The notes: generated by a model not told the origin, from the letters alone. Positions 28,060 to 38,195 are shown, counted from the first letter of the stretch. The stretch: DNA of 64,000 bases from Bacillus sp. T3 (GCF_033449965.1 NZ_CP137761.1:620001-684000), one strand, 5' to 3'. Made by a program: numbers and translations.

Positions 28060-29269
28060 GTGATAAATCCTTATTTTATACATAGTTTTTCTTTTATCGC
28101 AGTATTGGTGGCCTACCTATTCAATTGGTCTAATTTATATCCAGACCTAGGCCTATCATTATTGATGTTTTTGATGCTGTCTATTCTTGTAGCAATCCTT
28201 CTTGGTCGCTATATTATGAAAAATAATATAATCGTTTTTCATAATATTCCTTATAGAGATTATTTTGCTTGGATTACTTATGGAATTTTGTTTGGATACA
28301 TTATAGAGTTTATTTATCACCGTAATTTTCCATTATTGGCAATCTTGACAAATACATCATTAAGCTATGATGAATTTGGGATTCCAACCTTCCATGTTTT
28401 TTTAGTTACGTTTAATTCCTTTTTCTCAATTACGTTATTTCAAGTTATTTTATCAAAAACAGAAAAAAGAATAAAAACAATTGTGCTATTTATCCTGAAT
28501 TTAGTCCCCTCTTTACTCATAATAAACAGAGGTATGTTAGTTATTATTTTAATAAGCTGCGTCTTCGTTTATTTAATAAAATTTCAAAATAAAATAACAC
28601 TAAAGAAAATAGTAGGATTATCCTTTGTATTAGTGATCTGTTTGTATTTTTTTGGTGTTGTTGGAAATATGAGGGTCAATAGTTCATATAATACCTGGAA
28701 CGTCAATGTTTGATAATTCGCTCTTTTTACAAATAGGGGGAGCTACTGAAGAATTTAAAGAATCACCTATTCCAAAAGAATTTTTTTGGCCGTACATCTA
28801 TATATCGTCACCTTTAGCAAACCTCCAGGAAACGATTAACCATTATGAGTACGAAGAAGATATCTCACTTTCTGATACATTTGTGTTTTCAGTAACACAA
28901 GTTTTACCTGATTTTATTAGCAAGAGAATTGTGGCATTTTATGAAATTGTAATACCAAATAGTTTACAAATTACCCCTGAGTTAAATGTATCAACTGCTT
29001 TTGCACAATCCTATGTTATTTTAGGATGGGTTGGTGTGTCCCTTTTAACCTTGTTCATGTTTATTTTTGCTTTGTTTTACATTCTCCTGCTAAAAAGTTT
29101 AAATAGTGAATATTTCATTGTCGGTGTTGCCATTTTGAATTCAATTTTTGTATTCAATACATTTAGTAATATGTTTTCATTCACGGGACTAAGTTTCCAG
29201 CTAGTGTATCCAATTTTGTTTACACTGCTTTCAGTAAAAAAAATAATACCAAAAGGACAAGCAATATGA
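28060..29269 (+). CDS. Wzy-like oligosaccharide repeat polymerase, frameshifted
   Basis: 402-residue membrane protein after correction, with ten to eleven hydrophobic segments and large loops, the pattern of O-antigen/exopolysaccharide polymerases. It sits just where Wzy would be, after Wzz and before two glycosyltransferases. The frame breaks at CCTGG 28694-28698. Reading CCGG gives NTGTSMFDNSLFLQIGG and joins the two reading frames into a protein divisible by three bases. Start GTG 28060 has a distant GGGG site. Its end overlaps the next gene by four bases (ATGA). Confidence 0.75.
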
Positions 29270-30096
29270 AAACGACTGTCGTAATGGTGGTATATAACAT
29301 TAAGGTTAATTATTCAAAAACATTTCAAGCATTAAGTAACTTACTAAATCAAAATATGATCGATAAAGATTTATCCATCATTATTTATGATAATAGTCCA
29401 GTTAAGCAGGAAATACCGTCAGAATATAAGTACTTAAATATTCTTTATAAACATGACCCAAGAAATATAGGAATTGTGACTGCTTATAATTATGCGTTTC
29501 AAAAGGCTAAGGAAGAAGGAAGTGAATGGTTGCTTTTATTAGACCATGATACCGAGCTGACCGAAGATTATTTTGCTCAATTACATCTTCTAGATTCCTT
29601 TGATAAAAATATTGCAGCAGTCGTTCCGCAAATTCATTGTGAGAATCAGATGATTTCTCCTGTATACAGTGATCGATTGCGTCCGCTACAGGGGGAAAGG
29701 CCGGGAACGGGAGAACAAAACACCCCTGTCATGGCAATTAATTCTGGTGCTTTCATCCGTGTATCTTTCTTAGATAAAATCAATGGTTTTAACTCGGAGT
29801 TCCCATTGGATTATCTTGACCATTGGCTATTCCATGAAATTTATCATAATGGTAGTAAAGTTTGGGTGCTCGACACGAAATTGGAGCATGAGTTATCGGT
29901 AATGGATTACAGTCGCGTGTCGCTTAAACGTTATCAGAGCATTTTAGATTCTGAAATCAATTTTTATAAACATTATAAAAAGGAATTGCTGCCAGCCTAT
30001 CGAACTCAGTTAGTGAAGCGTTTAGTAAAACAATTCCTTACGGTTAAAAACAAAAAGATAGCAGCGTATACACTGCGTCGGATTGTTTCGATGTAG
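29266..30096 (+). CDS. Family 2 glycosyltransferase
   Basis: 276 residues, GT-A fold with VVMVVYNIKVNY, YDNSPVK, DPRNIGIVTAYNYAF and metal-binding LLDHDTELTE. Overlaps the Wzy stop by four bases (translational coupling), so it belongs to the same operon. The glycosyl acceptor side is unknown. A later ...LDYLDHWLFHEI block may carry the acidic catalytic residues. Confidence 0.8.
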   Translation: MKTTVVMVVYNIKVNYSKTFQALSNLLNQNMIDKDLSIIIYDNSPVKQEIPSEYKYLNILYKHDPRNIGIVTAYNYAFQKAKEEGSEWLLLLDHDTELTEDYFAQLHLLDSFDKNIAAVVPQIHCENQMISPVYSDRLRPLQGERPGTGEQNTPVMAINSGAFIRVSFLDKINGFNSEFPLDYLDHWLFHEIYHNGSKVWVLDTKLEHELSVMDYSRVSLKRYQSILDSEINFYKHYKKELLPAYRTQLVKRLVKQFLTVKNKKIAAYTLRRIVSM

Positions 30097-30111
30097 AAAG
30101 GATTTTTTATA

Positions 30112-30828
30112 ATGAAGAAAACAGTTTGTTTAGCAACCTATAATGGAGGTCCCTTCATCGTACGCCAGCTCGATTCGGTTATCGAGCAATTACATAAAGA
30201 TGATCAGGTGATTGTAGTCGATGATGGTTCAAAGGATTCAACTGTTACCTTAATTAACGAGAAGTATGGTAAGCGAGTAGAAGTTTATGTCAATGAACAA
30301 AACATGGGTGCGATCAAAAGCTTTGAAAAAGCGATGAAGCTGGCAAAAGGTGAGATCATTTTCCTTTGCGATCAAGATGATATTTGGGAAGCTGACAAGG
30401 TTGACAAGGTTATGAACGCATTCAAACAACAACGTGCTGATCTGGTTGTCCATGATGCCTTTGTGGTTGATGGAGATTTGAACATGATGAACGAGTCATG
30501 GAATGAGTATAACGGTAATAATGTCAAACAGGGCATAGCAGGAAATGTGATTAAAAATGCCTTTACCGGTGCGATGATGGCCTTTAAAAAAGATCTAGTA
30601 CCGCTATTTCTTCCTTTACCAAAAAGTATTGAAATGCATGATCAATGGATTGCACTCGTCTGTATGCTTGAAAAAAAGAAAATTGTTTACATAGATAAGC
30701 CATTAATGAAGTATGTCCGTCATGGTGGGAATGTAACAGGAATGCGAAAACGATCCATTTCCGAACAAATGAAAGGACGGCTAGGAACGCTGACTGCAAT
30801 TCTTCAATTTAAAAAGAGCAAACCTTGA
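30112..30828 (+). CDS. Family 2 glycosyltransferase (rhamnosyl/glucosyl type)
   Basis: 238 residues with a short but complete GT-A domain: VCLATYNGGPFIVRQLDSV, VVDDGSKDST, FLCDQDDIWEADKVDKV and MHDQWIAL. The DQDDIW form of the metal site is typical of the rhamnosyl- and related transferases of cell-wall polymers. It closes the operon and is followed by a terminator, just ahead of the rfbACBD operon, which would supply dTDP-rhamnose. Confidence 0.85.
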   Translation: MKKTVCLATYNGGPFIVRQLDSVIEQLHKDDQVIVVDDGSKDSTVTLINEKYGKRVEVYVNEQNMGAIKSFEKAMKLAKGEIIFLCDQDDIWEADKVDKVMNAFKQQRADLVVHDAFVVDGDLNMMNESWNEYNGNNVKQGIAGNVIKNAFTGAMMAFKKDLVPLFLPLPKSIEMHDQWIALVCMLEKKKIVYIDKPLMKYVRHGGNVTGMRKRSISEQMKGRLGTLTAILQFKKSKP

Positions 30829-30875
30829 TTCTTACGTTTGTGTTACAAAAGTCAAGGCTTGTTTGTCTTTTTTTT
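30819..30875 (+). terminator. Probable operon terminator
   Basis: CAAACCTTGA/TCAAGGCTTG imperfect stem with a long loop, followed by a T-run, overlapping the last stop codon. Confidence 0.5.
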
Positions 30876-30960
30876 ACTGGTTCTTTATAATAAATGAGGA
30901 TGAATGGCGATAATTGTATTATTTTGTAGATAAGACAAAATTCTGAGGAGTTGTTTTTTT

Positions 30961-31836
30961 ATGAAAGGAATTATTCTTGCAGGTGGTAGTGGAACACGTC
31001 TGTATCCATTAACGAAAGTCGTTTCCAAACAACTGCTGCCTGTTTACGATAAACCGATGATTTATTACCCACTATCCGTATTAATGCTAGCTGGAATTAA
31101 AGATATTTTAATCATTTCTACTCCAGAGGATACCCCTCGTTTTGAACAAATTCTAGGGGATGGCTCTGATTTAGGGATGAACTTTTCCTATAAAATTCAA
31201 CCACATCCAGGTGGACTGGCTCAAGCCTTTATTATTGGCGATGAGTTTATTGGCAATGACAATGTTGCCCTAGTTCTTGGCGATAATATTTTCTACGGTC
31301 ATGGATTAACTGATTTATTAAGAAAAGCGGCAGCTCGTGAAACGGGTGCATCTGTATTTGGATATTATGTAAACGATCCGGAACGCTTTGGGGTTGTTGA
31401 GTTTGATGCAAACGGTAAAGCGGTATCAATTGAGGAAAAGCCTGCTGAACCAAAATCAAATTATGCTGTAACCGGTCTTTATTTTTATGATAATCGTGTG
31501 GTTGACATTGCAAAGAATATCAAGCCTTCTCCACGTGGAGAACTAGAAATTACCGATATTAATAAAGCTTATTTAGAGATGGGCGAGCTAAATGTTGAAT
31601 TACTTGGCCGCGGTTATGCTTGGTTGGACACTGGGACTCATGCGTCTCTTCTAGAAGCTTCACAATTTATTGAAACTGTTGAAAAGCGTCAATCATTAAA
31701 AATTGCTTGTTTAGAAGAAATTGCATATAAAATGGGCTATATTACAAAAGATAAGTTATTAGAACTTGCTGAGCCATTAATGAAAAATCAATACGGTCAG
31801 TATTTAGTAAAAGTAGCAAGTCAAGTAATGAAATGA
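30961..31836 (+). CDS. rfbA: Glucose-1-phosphate thymidylyltransferase
   Basis: 291 residues. First step of dTDP-L-rhamnose synthesis: dTTP plus glucose-1-phosphate to dTDP-glucose. N-terminal GIILAGGSGTRLYPLT nucleotide loop, then VVSKQLLPVYDKPMIYYPLS, LGDNIFYG, VEEKP-like IEEKPAEP and WLDTGTH are typical. First of four closely spaced genes in the order A-C-B-D. Preceded by GAGGAG. Confidence 0.96.
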   Translation: MKGIILAGGSGTRLYPLTKVVSKQLLPVYDKPMIYYPLSVLMLAGIKDILIISTPEDTPRFEQILGDGSDLGMNFSYKIQPHPGGLAQAFIIGDEFIGNDNVALVLGDNIFYGHGLTDLLRKAAARETGASVFGYYVNDPERFGVVEFDANGKAVSIEEKPAEPKSNYAVTGLYFYDNRVVDIAKNIKPSPRGELEITDINKAYLEMGELNVELLGRGYAWLDTGTHASLLEASQFIETVEKRQSLKIACLEEIAYKMGYITKDKLLELAEPLMKNQYGQYLVKVASQVMK

Positions 31837-31846
31837 GGGTAAACAA

Positions 31847-32407
31847 ATGAATGTCATTGAAACAAAACTTTCTGGTGTGAAAATACTAGAACCTAAGGTG
31901 TTTGGAGATCATCGCGGTTATTTTATGGAAAGCTATAATAAAGAAGTTTTCGATCATTTAGGCTTGCATTTTGATTTTATTCAGGACAATCAATCGCTAT
32001 CTGCTCCCGTAGGAACATTACGCGGTTTACATTTTCAATTGAATCCGAAAGCACAAACAAAAGTTGTTCGTTGCGTAACAGGTGCTATTTATGATGTGGC
32101 GGTTGATATTCGAAAGGGTTCACCTACATACGGCGAATGGGTTGGCGTTATTTTAAGCGAGCACAATAAGCGTCAATTACTTGTGCCAAAAGGCTTTGCA
32201 CACGGATTTTGTACATTGGTCCCTGATACTACAGTTGCTTATAAAGTGGACGAGTATTATTCTCCTGAGCACGATGGCGGAATTCTATGGAACGATCCAG
32301 CGCTTGCAATCGATTGGCCGACAACAAATCCTATCCTTTCCGAAAAGGATACAAAGCATCCAGTATTAGCAGAAGCAACCCATCTTAATTTTGTGTTTGA
32401 GGAATAG
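31847..32407 (+). CDS. rfbC: dTDP-4-dehydrorhamnose 3,5-epimerase
   Basis: 186 residues. Third step of dTDP-rhamnose synthesis. Cupin-type RmlC fold: FGDHRGYFMESYN, DNQSLS, GTLRGLHFQ (the catalytic His), VRCVTGAIYDVAVDIRKGSPTYG and PKGFAHGFCTL. Ten bases after rfbA, 13 before rfbB, so part of the operon. Length is standard. Confidence 0.95.
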   Translation: MNVIETKLSGVKILEPKVFGDHRGYFMESYNKEVFDHLGLHFDFIQDNQSLSAPVGTLRGLHFQLNPKAQTKVVRCVTGAIYDVAVDIRKGSPTYGEWVGVILSEHNKRQLLVPKGFAHGFCTLVPDTTVAYKVDEYYSPEHDGGILWNDPALAIDWPTTNPILSEKDTKHPVLAEATHLNFVFEE

Positions 32408-32420
32408 GAGGCAACTATAG

Positions 32421-33443
32421 ATGAAATTATTAATTACAGGCGGTGCCGGTTTTATCGGCAGCAATTTTGTTCGTTATATGGTCAAAAAATATCCAAATTA
32501 TAATATCGTAAATCTTGATTTACTAACTTATGCAGGAAATCTTGAAAACCTAAAGGATATCGAAAATGCGCCAAATTATAAATTTGTTCGTGGCGATATC
32601 GCTGATTGTGACTTTATTAATGGCTTATTTCAGGAAGAAAAGTTTGATTATGTATTGAACTTTGCTGCTGAGTCACACGTTGACAGAAGTATTACAGACC
32701 CAGGAATCTTTGTGCAAACAAATATTCAAGGTACATTAGCACTTCTAGATGCTGCAAAAACACTAGGTGTGAAAAAATACTTACAGGTTTCAACAGATGA
32801 AGTATATGGTACGCTAGGTGAAACAGGTTACTTTACAGAAGAAACACCACTTGCTGCAAACAGCCCATACAGTGCAAGTAAAGCAGGGGCTGACCTATTG
32901 GTTCGTGCTTATAATGAAACATTTGGTTTACCTGTTAATATCACTCGTTGTTCCAATAACTATGGACCATTCCATTTCCCTGAAAAGCTAATTCCGTTAA
33001 TGATTATTAATGCATTAAACGACAAAGAGCTTCCTGTATATGGAGATGGCTTAAACGTTCGTGACTGGCTTCATGTAGAAGACCATTGCCAAGCAATTGA
33101 CCTTGTATTACATAATGGTCGCGATGGAGAGGTTTACAATGTAGGAGGAAACAACGAGCGTACGAATATTGAAATCGTTAAAACGATTCTAAAGGCATTA
33201 GACAAGCCAGAATCACTTATTAAATATGTAAAAGACCGCCCAGGACATGATCGTCGCTATGCGATTGATGCAACAAAGCTTCGCACCGAGCTTGGCTGGA
33301 CACCAAAATATACATTTGAAACAGGTATTAAGCAAACCATCCAATGGTATTTAGACAATAAAGATTGGTGGGAAAACATCATTTCAGGTGAGTACCAGGA
33401 TTATTTTAAATCCCAATATGGTGACAGATTAGAGGTAGAGTAA
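32421..33443 (+). CDS. rfbB: dTDP-glucose 4,6-dehydratase
   Basis: 340 residues. Second step of dTDP-rhamnose synthesis, an NAD-dependent short-chain dehydrogenase. Nucleotide motif GGAGFIGSNFV at the start, VSTDEVYG and the catalytic YSASKAGAD (YxxxK), then NNYGPFHFPEKLIPL. Its stop overlaps the rfbD start (TAATG), so translation is coupled. Length is usual. Confidence 0.96.
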   Translation: MKLLITGGAGFIGSNFVRYMVKKYPNYNIVNLDLLTYAGNLENLKDIENAPNYKFVRGDIADCDFINGLFQEEKFDYVLNFAAESHVDRSITDPGIFVQTNIQGTLALLDAAKTLGVKKYLQVSTDEVYGTLGETGYFTEETPLAANSPYSASKAGADLLVRAYNETFGLPVNITRCSNNYGPFHFPEKLIPLMIINALNDKELPVYGDGLNVRDWLHVEDHCQAIDLVLHNGRDGEVYNVGGNNERTNIEIVKTILKALDKPESLIKYVKDRPGHDRRYAIDATKLRTELGWTPKYTFETGIKQTIQWYLDNKDWWENIISGEYQDYFKSQYGDRLEVE

Positions 33444-34285
33444 TGAAATTTGTAATTACAGGTGTTAAAGGACAATTAGGCTATGATTTAGTGAAACAAT
33501 TGTCTGGAGCAAATCATGAAGTCATTGGTATCGATCGAGAAGAACTGGATATTACAGATGAGTCAGCGGTGTTAGCCTACATCGAAGAAGTAAAGCCAGA
33601 TGCAATTCTTCATTGCGCTGCATTTACAAATGTCGATGCTGCGGAAGAGCAAAAGGATGCTGCCTATGCAGTTAATGCTTTAGGACCAAAATATCTTGCA
33701 CAAGCAGCAAGCAAGGTTGGCGCAAAAATGGTCTATGTTAGTACAGATTACGTCTTCAATGGTTCTGCTTCTGAACCATATGAGCCAGACCAAGCAACAG
33801 ATCCGCTAGGCGTTTATGGGGAAACAAAGCTTGCTGGTGAAGAATTTGTTAAGCAATACTTAGACAACTACTTCATTGTCCGTACAGCATGGGTGTATGG
33901 CATTAACGGTCATAACTTCGTGAAGACGATGCTTCGTCTTGGTGAAGAGCGCGGTGAAGTCGGTGTGGTTCACGATCAAATCGGTTCACCAACCTACACA
34001 GTGGATTTAGCTGCATTTATGATTGAATTAGTTCAATCAGAGAAGTACGGAATTTACCACGCTACAAACGAGGGTGTATGCTCTTGGTATGAGTTTGCAG
34101 TAGAAATTTTCAAGCAGGCTGGAATGGATGTAAAGGTTAATCCATTAACTTCAGATCAATTCCCACGTCCTGCAGCACGCCCAAGCTATTCGGTTTTAAG
34201 CAAGAAGAAAATTGCAGAACAAGGCTTTACACCTTTACGTGATTGGAAAGAAGCATTAGCTGCATATTTAACTGAACTAAATTAA
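33443..34285 (+). CDS. rfbD: dTDP-4-dehydrorhamnose reductase
   Basis: 280 residues. Final step: NAD(P)H-dependent reduction to dTDP-L-rhamnose. GVKGQLGYDLVKQL start, YVSTDYVFNG, YGETKLAGE (YxxxK catalytic pair) and VRTAWVYG are visible. Last of the rfbACBD operon; a strong terminator follows. Confidence 0.95.
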   Translation: MKFVITGVKGQLGYDLVKQLSGANHEVIGIDREELDITDESAVLAYIEEVKPDAILHCAAFTNVDAAEEQKDAAYAVNALGPKYLAQAASKVGAKMVYVSTDYVFNGSASEPYEPDQATDPLGVYGETKLAGEEFVKQYLDNYFIVRTAWVYGINGHNFVKTMLRLGEERGEVGVVHDQIGSPTYTVDLAAFMIELVQSEKYGIYHATNEGVCSWYEFAVEIFKQAGMDVKVNPLTSDQFPRPAARPSYSVLSKKKIAEQGFTPLRDWKEALAAYLTELN

Positions 34286-34291
34286 TAATAT

Positions 34292-34335
34292 GGGGTATAG
34301 AGAACGCTGTTGTGGCATTCTCTATACCCCTTTTA
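34292..34335 (+). terminator. rfb operon terminator
   Basis: GGGGTATAGAGAA/TTCTCTATACCCC stem followed by TTTTAT. Confidence 0.88.
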
Positions 34336-34684
34336 TAATAAAAGAGTTCTTTTTTTGACATAAATCAAAAATAAGTTACTTATGTATTCTTTTTCACAAA
34401 GTTCCGTCTAATTAATTGGCTAATGTTAATATTACAATGGAGAAAATTGTACAAAGTTACAAATATTACAGGTTCTTTTCATTTATTAAATATAGTAAAC
34501 TCCATATATTGTTGGCTAAATAATAGTTTCATTGATGTATAGACTGTGCTATAATCCATTAGGAGTATTTTATCGAAATTTGGAATGAAAAAATTTTTTG
34601 GAAAGAAAAAAATTCAATTTATATAAATAATTAACAACATGATTTTAAAAAATAAGGTAATGATATTAGTATGGAGGGTCCTTA
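34336..34684 (+). promoter_or_regulatory. tagO upstream region with extended -10 promoter
   Basis: About 350 AT-rich bases without a gene. TGCTATAAT at 34547-34555 is a perfect extended -10 box with no clear -35, giving a leader of about 130 bases before tagO. No riboswitch seen. Confidence 0.55.
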
Positions 34685-35788
34685 ATGTTGTATTTTACTT
34701 TGTTCCTGTGTTTTTGTGCTTCGATCTTCCTCACACCGTTTGTAAAAAAATTAGCTTTTAAAATTGGCGCAACTGACAAACCCAATCAGCGTAAAGTTCA
34801 TCAAAAAATAATGCCACGCTTGGGCGGGTTGGCTATATATATTAGTTTCTTGATTGGTATTATTATTATTCAGCCAAGTGAAAATTTCCATTTGCCACTG
34901 TTAAATCCAACAGGAGCAGGACATCTTCATCTAGCGATCATATTAGGAAGTTTAATCATCATCCTGACAGGTGCTTTAGATGATGTAAAAGAAATATCTC
35001 CTAAAGTAAAATTATTTGGTCAAATTCTAGCATCGTTCGTGGTCGTGGTTCTTGGTGATGTTAAGGTTGACTTCATCAACCTCCCTTTTAGTGGCGGAGA
35101 ACTAAACTTCGGTATGTTAAGTATCCCTATTACAATGGTGTGGATAATCGGTATCACAAACGCAATTAATTTAATTGATGGATTAGATGGATTAGCAGCT
35201 GGTGTATCAACAATAGCTCTCCTTACTATATCTGGAATGGCCTATATGATGGGGAATCCATACGTAATGGTTGTTGCATTAATTGCTGCTGTATCAAGTC
35301 TTGGATTCCTAGTTTATAATTTCCATCCAGCTAAAATTTTTATGGGAGACACAGGAGCATTATTTCTTGGTTTCTTAATCAGTGTTCTTTCATTACTCGG
35401 CTTCAAAAACGTTACGTTCATTTCCTTAATTATTCCTGTCATTATATTAGGAGTGCCAATCTCGGATACATTCTTCGCGATTATAAGAAGATTGGTCAAT
35501 AAGCAGCCTCTATCTGCACCAGATAAATCGCATTTACACCATTGCTTATTGCGTGCTGGTTATTCACATAAGCAAACAGTATTGCTCATATATGCAATGA
35601 GTGCCATTTTTGGACTTGCGGCCTTTATCTTTTCACAAGCAACGATTCGTGGCTCGGTTTTGATTTTACTTACAATTTTGATTATCATTGAGTTGTTTGT
35701 TGAGAAGATTGGACTTGTTAGAGAAGATTATAAACCGTTGTTAAAATTGTTAAGAGGCTTAAGACCGATCAATATGAGGGATAAATAA
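34685..35788 (+). CDS. tagO: Undecaprenyl-phosphate GlcNAc-1-phosphate transferase
   Basis: 367-residue polytopic membrane enzyme (about eleven helices) that starts wall teichoic acid and related polymers by moving GlcNAc-1-phosphate from UDP-GlcNAc to undecaprenyl phosphate. Family motifs: ATDKPNQRKVHQ and PRLGGLAIY early, GALDDV, NLIDGLDGLAAG, GDTGALFLG, and the SHLHHCLLRAG (HIH-type) motif near the end. In Bacillus subtilis tagO is in the same neighbourhood, upstream of yvyE, so this is the syntenic gene. Terminator follows. Confidence 0.93.
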   Translation: MLYFTLFLCFCASIFLTPFVKKLAFKIGATDKPNQRKVHQKIMPRLGGLAIYISFLIGIIIIQPSENFHLPLLNPTGAGHLHLAIILGSLIIILTGALDDVKEISPKVKLFGQILASFVVVVLGDVKVDFINLPFSGGELNFGMLSIPITMVWIIGITNAINLIDGLDGLAAGVSTIALLTISGMAYMMGNPYVMVVALIAAVSSLGFLVYNFHPAKIFMGDTGALFLGFLISVLSLLGFKNVTFISLIIPVIILGVPISDTFFAIIRRLVNKQPLSAPDKSHLHHCLLRAGYSHKQTVLLIYAMSAIFGLAAFIFSQATIRGSVLILLTILIIIELFVEKIGLVREDYKPLLKLLRGLRPINMRDK

Positions 35789-35799
35789 ATTGAAAAAAT

Positions 35800-35832
35800 A
35801 GGGCGGACTCACAAATGTGAATCTGCCCTTGA
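35800..35832 (+). terminator. tagO terminator
   Basis: GGGCGGACTCAC/GTGAATCTGCCC imperfect stem with an AAAT loop and a T-rich tail. It overlaps an in-frame GTG at 35817 that would otherwise be called the next gene's start, so that start is unlikely. Confidence 0.65.
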
Positions 35833-35891
35833 TTTGTTTGTCTATATTTATTACCATGCATGTATTTAACTCACCTGGGGGATTAATTTTG

Positions 35892-37409
35892 ATGAAAAGG
35901 CATTTTCAGAGTATGAGTACTAAAATTATTTTTGCTTTGTTTTTATTATTTTTGATTTTACAACACCAATACATTTATCTTTATTTTGATGATTACGGTC
36001 ATGCTTCGTTAAGTTATGGCAAAGTGATACCAAATGTTAACGGGACAAACTTTAATTTTGAACAGTTTATTGCATGGATATCTTGGTACTATATGGAGTG
36101 GGGTGGAAGAGTTGTTTATTATTTCCTTTTCCTAATTCCGTTATTGTCTAAATCTATCTCGTTGTTTATGTTTATTCAATCAATTATTCTCTTTTTTATA
36201 TTTTTTTATATGTATAAAATCATTCAAATATTTAGTGAAAAATTCTGTCCGCTAATTACTATAATTAGTTTAATTACATTATTTGGATTAATATCAATTG
36301 ATTTATTAAAAGAATCCGTATATTGGGCATCTGCATCTGTATGCTATATTTGGTCATTACTTCCTTTGTTAATGGGGATTTATTATTTTATTAATGCTTC
36401 AAGAAATAAAGAATCAAACATTAATAAGTGGGAGTCAATACTAATATCAGGTTTATTCTTTTTTGCAGCTTCTTCATTTGAACAATCTGGAGCAGCAGCA
36501 CTAGTTTTTGTAATATCTTATACATTATTTTCATTAATAAAAGGAAAAAAGGTGTCCTTAAAATTAGTTATTCCCTCATTTTTCTTTTCTCTACTTGGTG
36601 TGTCAATCCAATATCTTTCTCCAGGAAATTACCAACGCATGAAATTAATGCATGCTGATTTTTTGGAATTATCCTTTTTGGATAAACTTAGAAGTGGGGT
36701 TCCTAGTATCGTAAATTATATTTTTGACCCCAGGATATCCATTTTTATTGTTATATTAAGCATTTTATCTATCGCTTCGATCGTATTTTATTGTAAGCAC
36801 AGTGGAAAACGTTTTTGTTATCTGTTATGTGCGATGCCAATTCTTTATCTTATTAATATATACTTCGGTTTTGAAATGGATATCTCATTTAAGTATTTGC
36901 TATTTGCTATATTGTCCATCTCTTTGTTACTTTTTTTATCTGAAATTGATGAGGTTGTTCCTTTATTCATTACTATTTATTCATCGATTTTTTGTTTAGT
37001 CTTGTCACCAGTCCTTCAACTAAGATCGTTAGTTTTCTTTTTGATTTTACTTTTTATTCCTATAGTTATTGTTTTGAACAATATTTTTATGCTGATTTCT
37101 AATAAAAATAGAGTGCTGTTCCTCATTGTAATGATTGCTTTTATGACTATTTCATTCAATAATTATAAAAATAACTTTATTGGTTACAAAGTAAATTATG
37201 AATATGCTATGGAGAATCATCGTTTACTTACTTCGGCTAATAGAACTGGAAATATAGATAAAATCCAATTGTATAGATATCCCATGGACTTATATAGAGA
37301 GCCAATGCCATATGATGAATCAACAGCATATTCAAAATACTGGTTAACTCAATATTACGACCTACCCGAAACTATTGAGATTGAATGGGTTCAGCCATCT
37401 ATTGAATAA
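35892..37409 (+). CDS. Polytopic membrane protein (DUF6056/glucosyltransferase-like)
   Basis: 505 residues from ATG 35892, after GGGGG. About eleven to thirteen hydrophobic segments. Two features recall GT-C-type or DUF6056 membrane glycosyltransferases: a YFDDYGHASLS stretch after the first helix (acidic pair on the outer loop) and WGGRVVYYFLFL next. A soluble C-terminal tail of about 75 residues follows. The likely role is adding a sugar from a lipid carrier to an outer polymer, but this is inference. It lies between tagO and yvyE, where Bacillus subtilis has no such gene; low GC than its neighbours may hint at acquisition. Confidence 0.6.
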   Translation: MKRHFQSMSTKIIFALFLLFLILQHQYIYLYFDDYGHASLSYGKVIPNVNGTNFNFEQFIAWISWYYMEWGGRVVYYFLFLIPLLSKSISLFMFIQSIILFFIFFYMYKIIQIFSEKFCPLITIISLITLFGLISIDLLKESVYWASASVCYIWSLLPLLMGIYYFINASRNKESNINKWESILISGLFFFAASSFEQSGAAALVFVISYTLFSLIKGKKVSLKLVIPSFFFSLLGVSIQYLSPGNYQRMKLMHADFLELSFLDKLRSGVPSIVNYIFDPRISIFIVILSILSIASIVFYCKHSGKRFCYLLCAMPILYLINIYFGFEMDISFKYLLFAILSISLLLFLSEIDEVVPLFITIYSSIFCLVLSPVLQLRSLVFFLILLFIPIVIVLNNIFMLISNKNRVLFLIVMIAFMTISFNNYKNNFIGYKVNYEYAMENHRLLTSANRTGNIDKIQLYRYPMDLYREPMPYDESTAYSKYWLTQYYDLPETIEIEWVQPSIE

Positions 37410-37440
37410 CAAAATTTTGTTATGTGGAATAAGTTAAATT

Positions 37441-37470
37441 AAAAACTACATCATAACAGATGTAGTTTTT
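37441..37470. terminator. Bidirectional terminator
   Basis: AAAAACTACATC/GATGTAGTTTTT perfect 12-bp stem, T-rich on both strands, before the convergent yvyE gene. Confidence 0.88.
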
Positions 37471-37562
37471 GGTTTAACTTAAAAATGGAATTAACTTAGT
37501 GGAAATGCAAACTCAAACTAACCACGATCGATTAGGATGGGTGAATCAATCTGCTTTAATTA

Positions 37563-38195
37563 TCAAATTTCTTTTTCTTTATATAATAGCTCTCCCTTTA
37601 CGATGCCCCCTTGTCCATTTGTTAGTTCCACCATCCAGTCCACAAAGGTTTGGATGTCACCTTCTTCGACAAAAGCTTCAATTTCAACCTTATCGAGATA
37701 GTGGATTTCTTTTATTTCATATACGGAAGAACGAAGCTCATTTTCTAGCTTGCCGAGCCATGTGTAATCGACAGTAGTATGCATGATTCGCATTAACCGT
37801 CGTTCAACGATGCCGGTTGCTGAGAGACCTTCGGTTGTGGCTTTGCCATAGGCGCGAATAAGACCGCCGGCCCCTAGTTTAATGCCGCCAAAATAACGGG
37901 TAATCACGACTACTGTATCTTTAAGCTTCCGTTTTTTTAACACCTCTAATATGGGAACGCCAGCTGTACCGCTTGGCTCGCCATCATCATTTGCTTTTTG
38001 GATTTGATCATTTTCCCCAATTAAATAAGCAGAACAATTATGAGTGGCATTCCAGTGCTGTTTTTTGATGCTTTGGATAAATGCTTGAGCCTGTTCCTCG
38101 TTTTCTGCTCTAGCAACATGGGCAATAAATCGAGACTTTTGAATCACGATTTCATGCTCACCACGCTCTTTCACCGTTAGATATTGAGGTAACAT
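37563..38195 (-). CDS. yvyE: YigZ/IMPACT family protein
   Basis: 210 residues. N-terminal UPF0029 (IMPACT) fold with KSRFIAHVARAENEEQAQAFI, the conserved ANDDGEPSGTAGVPIL block, then VVITRYFGGIKLGAGGLIRAYG. The C-terminal DUF1949 ferredoxin-like part follows. The exact role is unclear in bacteria (a ribosome- or translation-linked protein in eukaryotes). Syntenic with yvyE next to degS/degU in Bacillus subtilis, but there it is followed by degS. Confidence 0.92.
   Translation of the reverse strand: MLPQYLTVKERGEHEIVIQKSRFIAHVARAENEEQAQAFIQSIKKQHWNATHNCSAYLIGENDQIQKANDDGEPSGTAGVPILEVLKKRKLKDTVVVITRYFGGIKLGAGGLIRAYGKATTEGLSATGIVERRLMRIMHTTVDYTWLGKLENELRSSVYEIKEIHYLDKVEIEAFVEEGDIQTFVDWMVELTNGQGGIVKGELLYKEKEI

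Noticed and set aside
35817..35891. Upstream GTG start for the membrane protein after tagO
   Set aside because: The start falls in the tagO terminator hairpin and lacks a ribosome site; ATG 35892 has GGGGG upstream.
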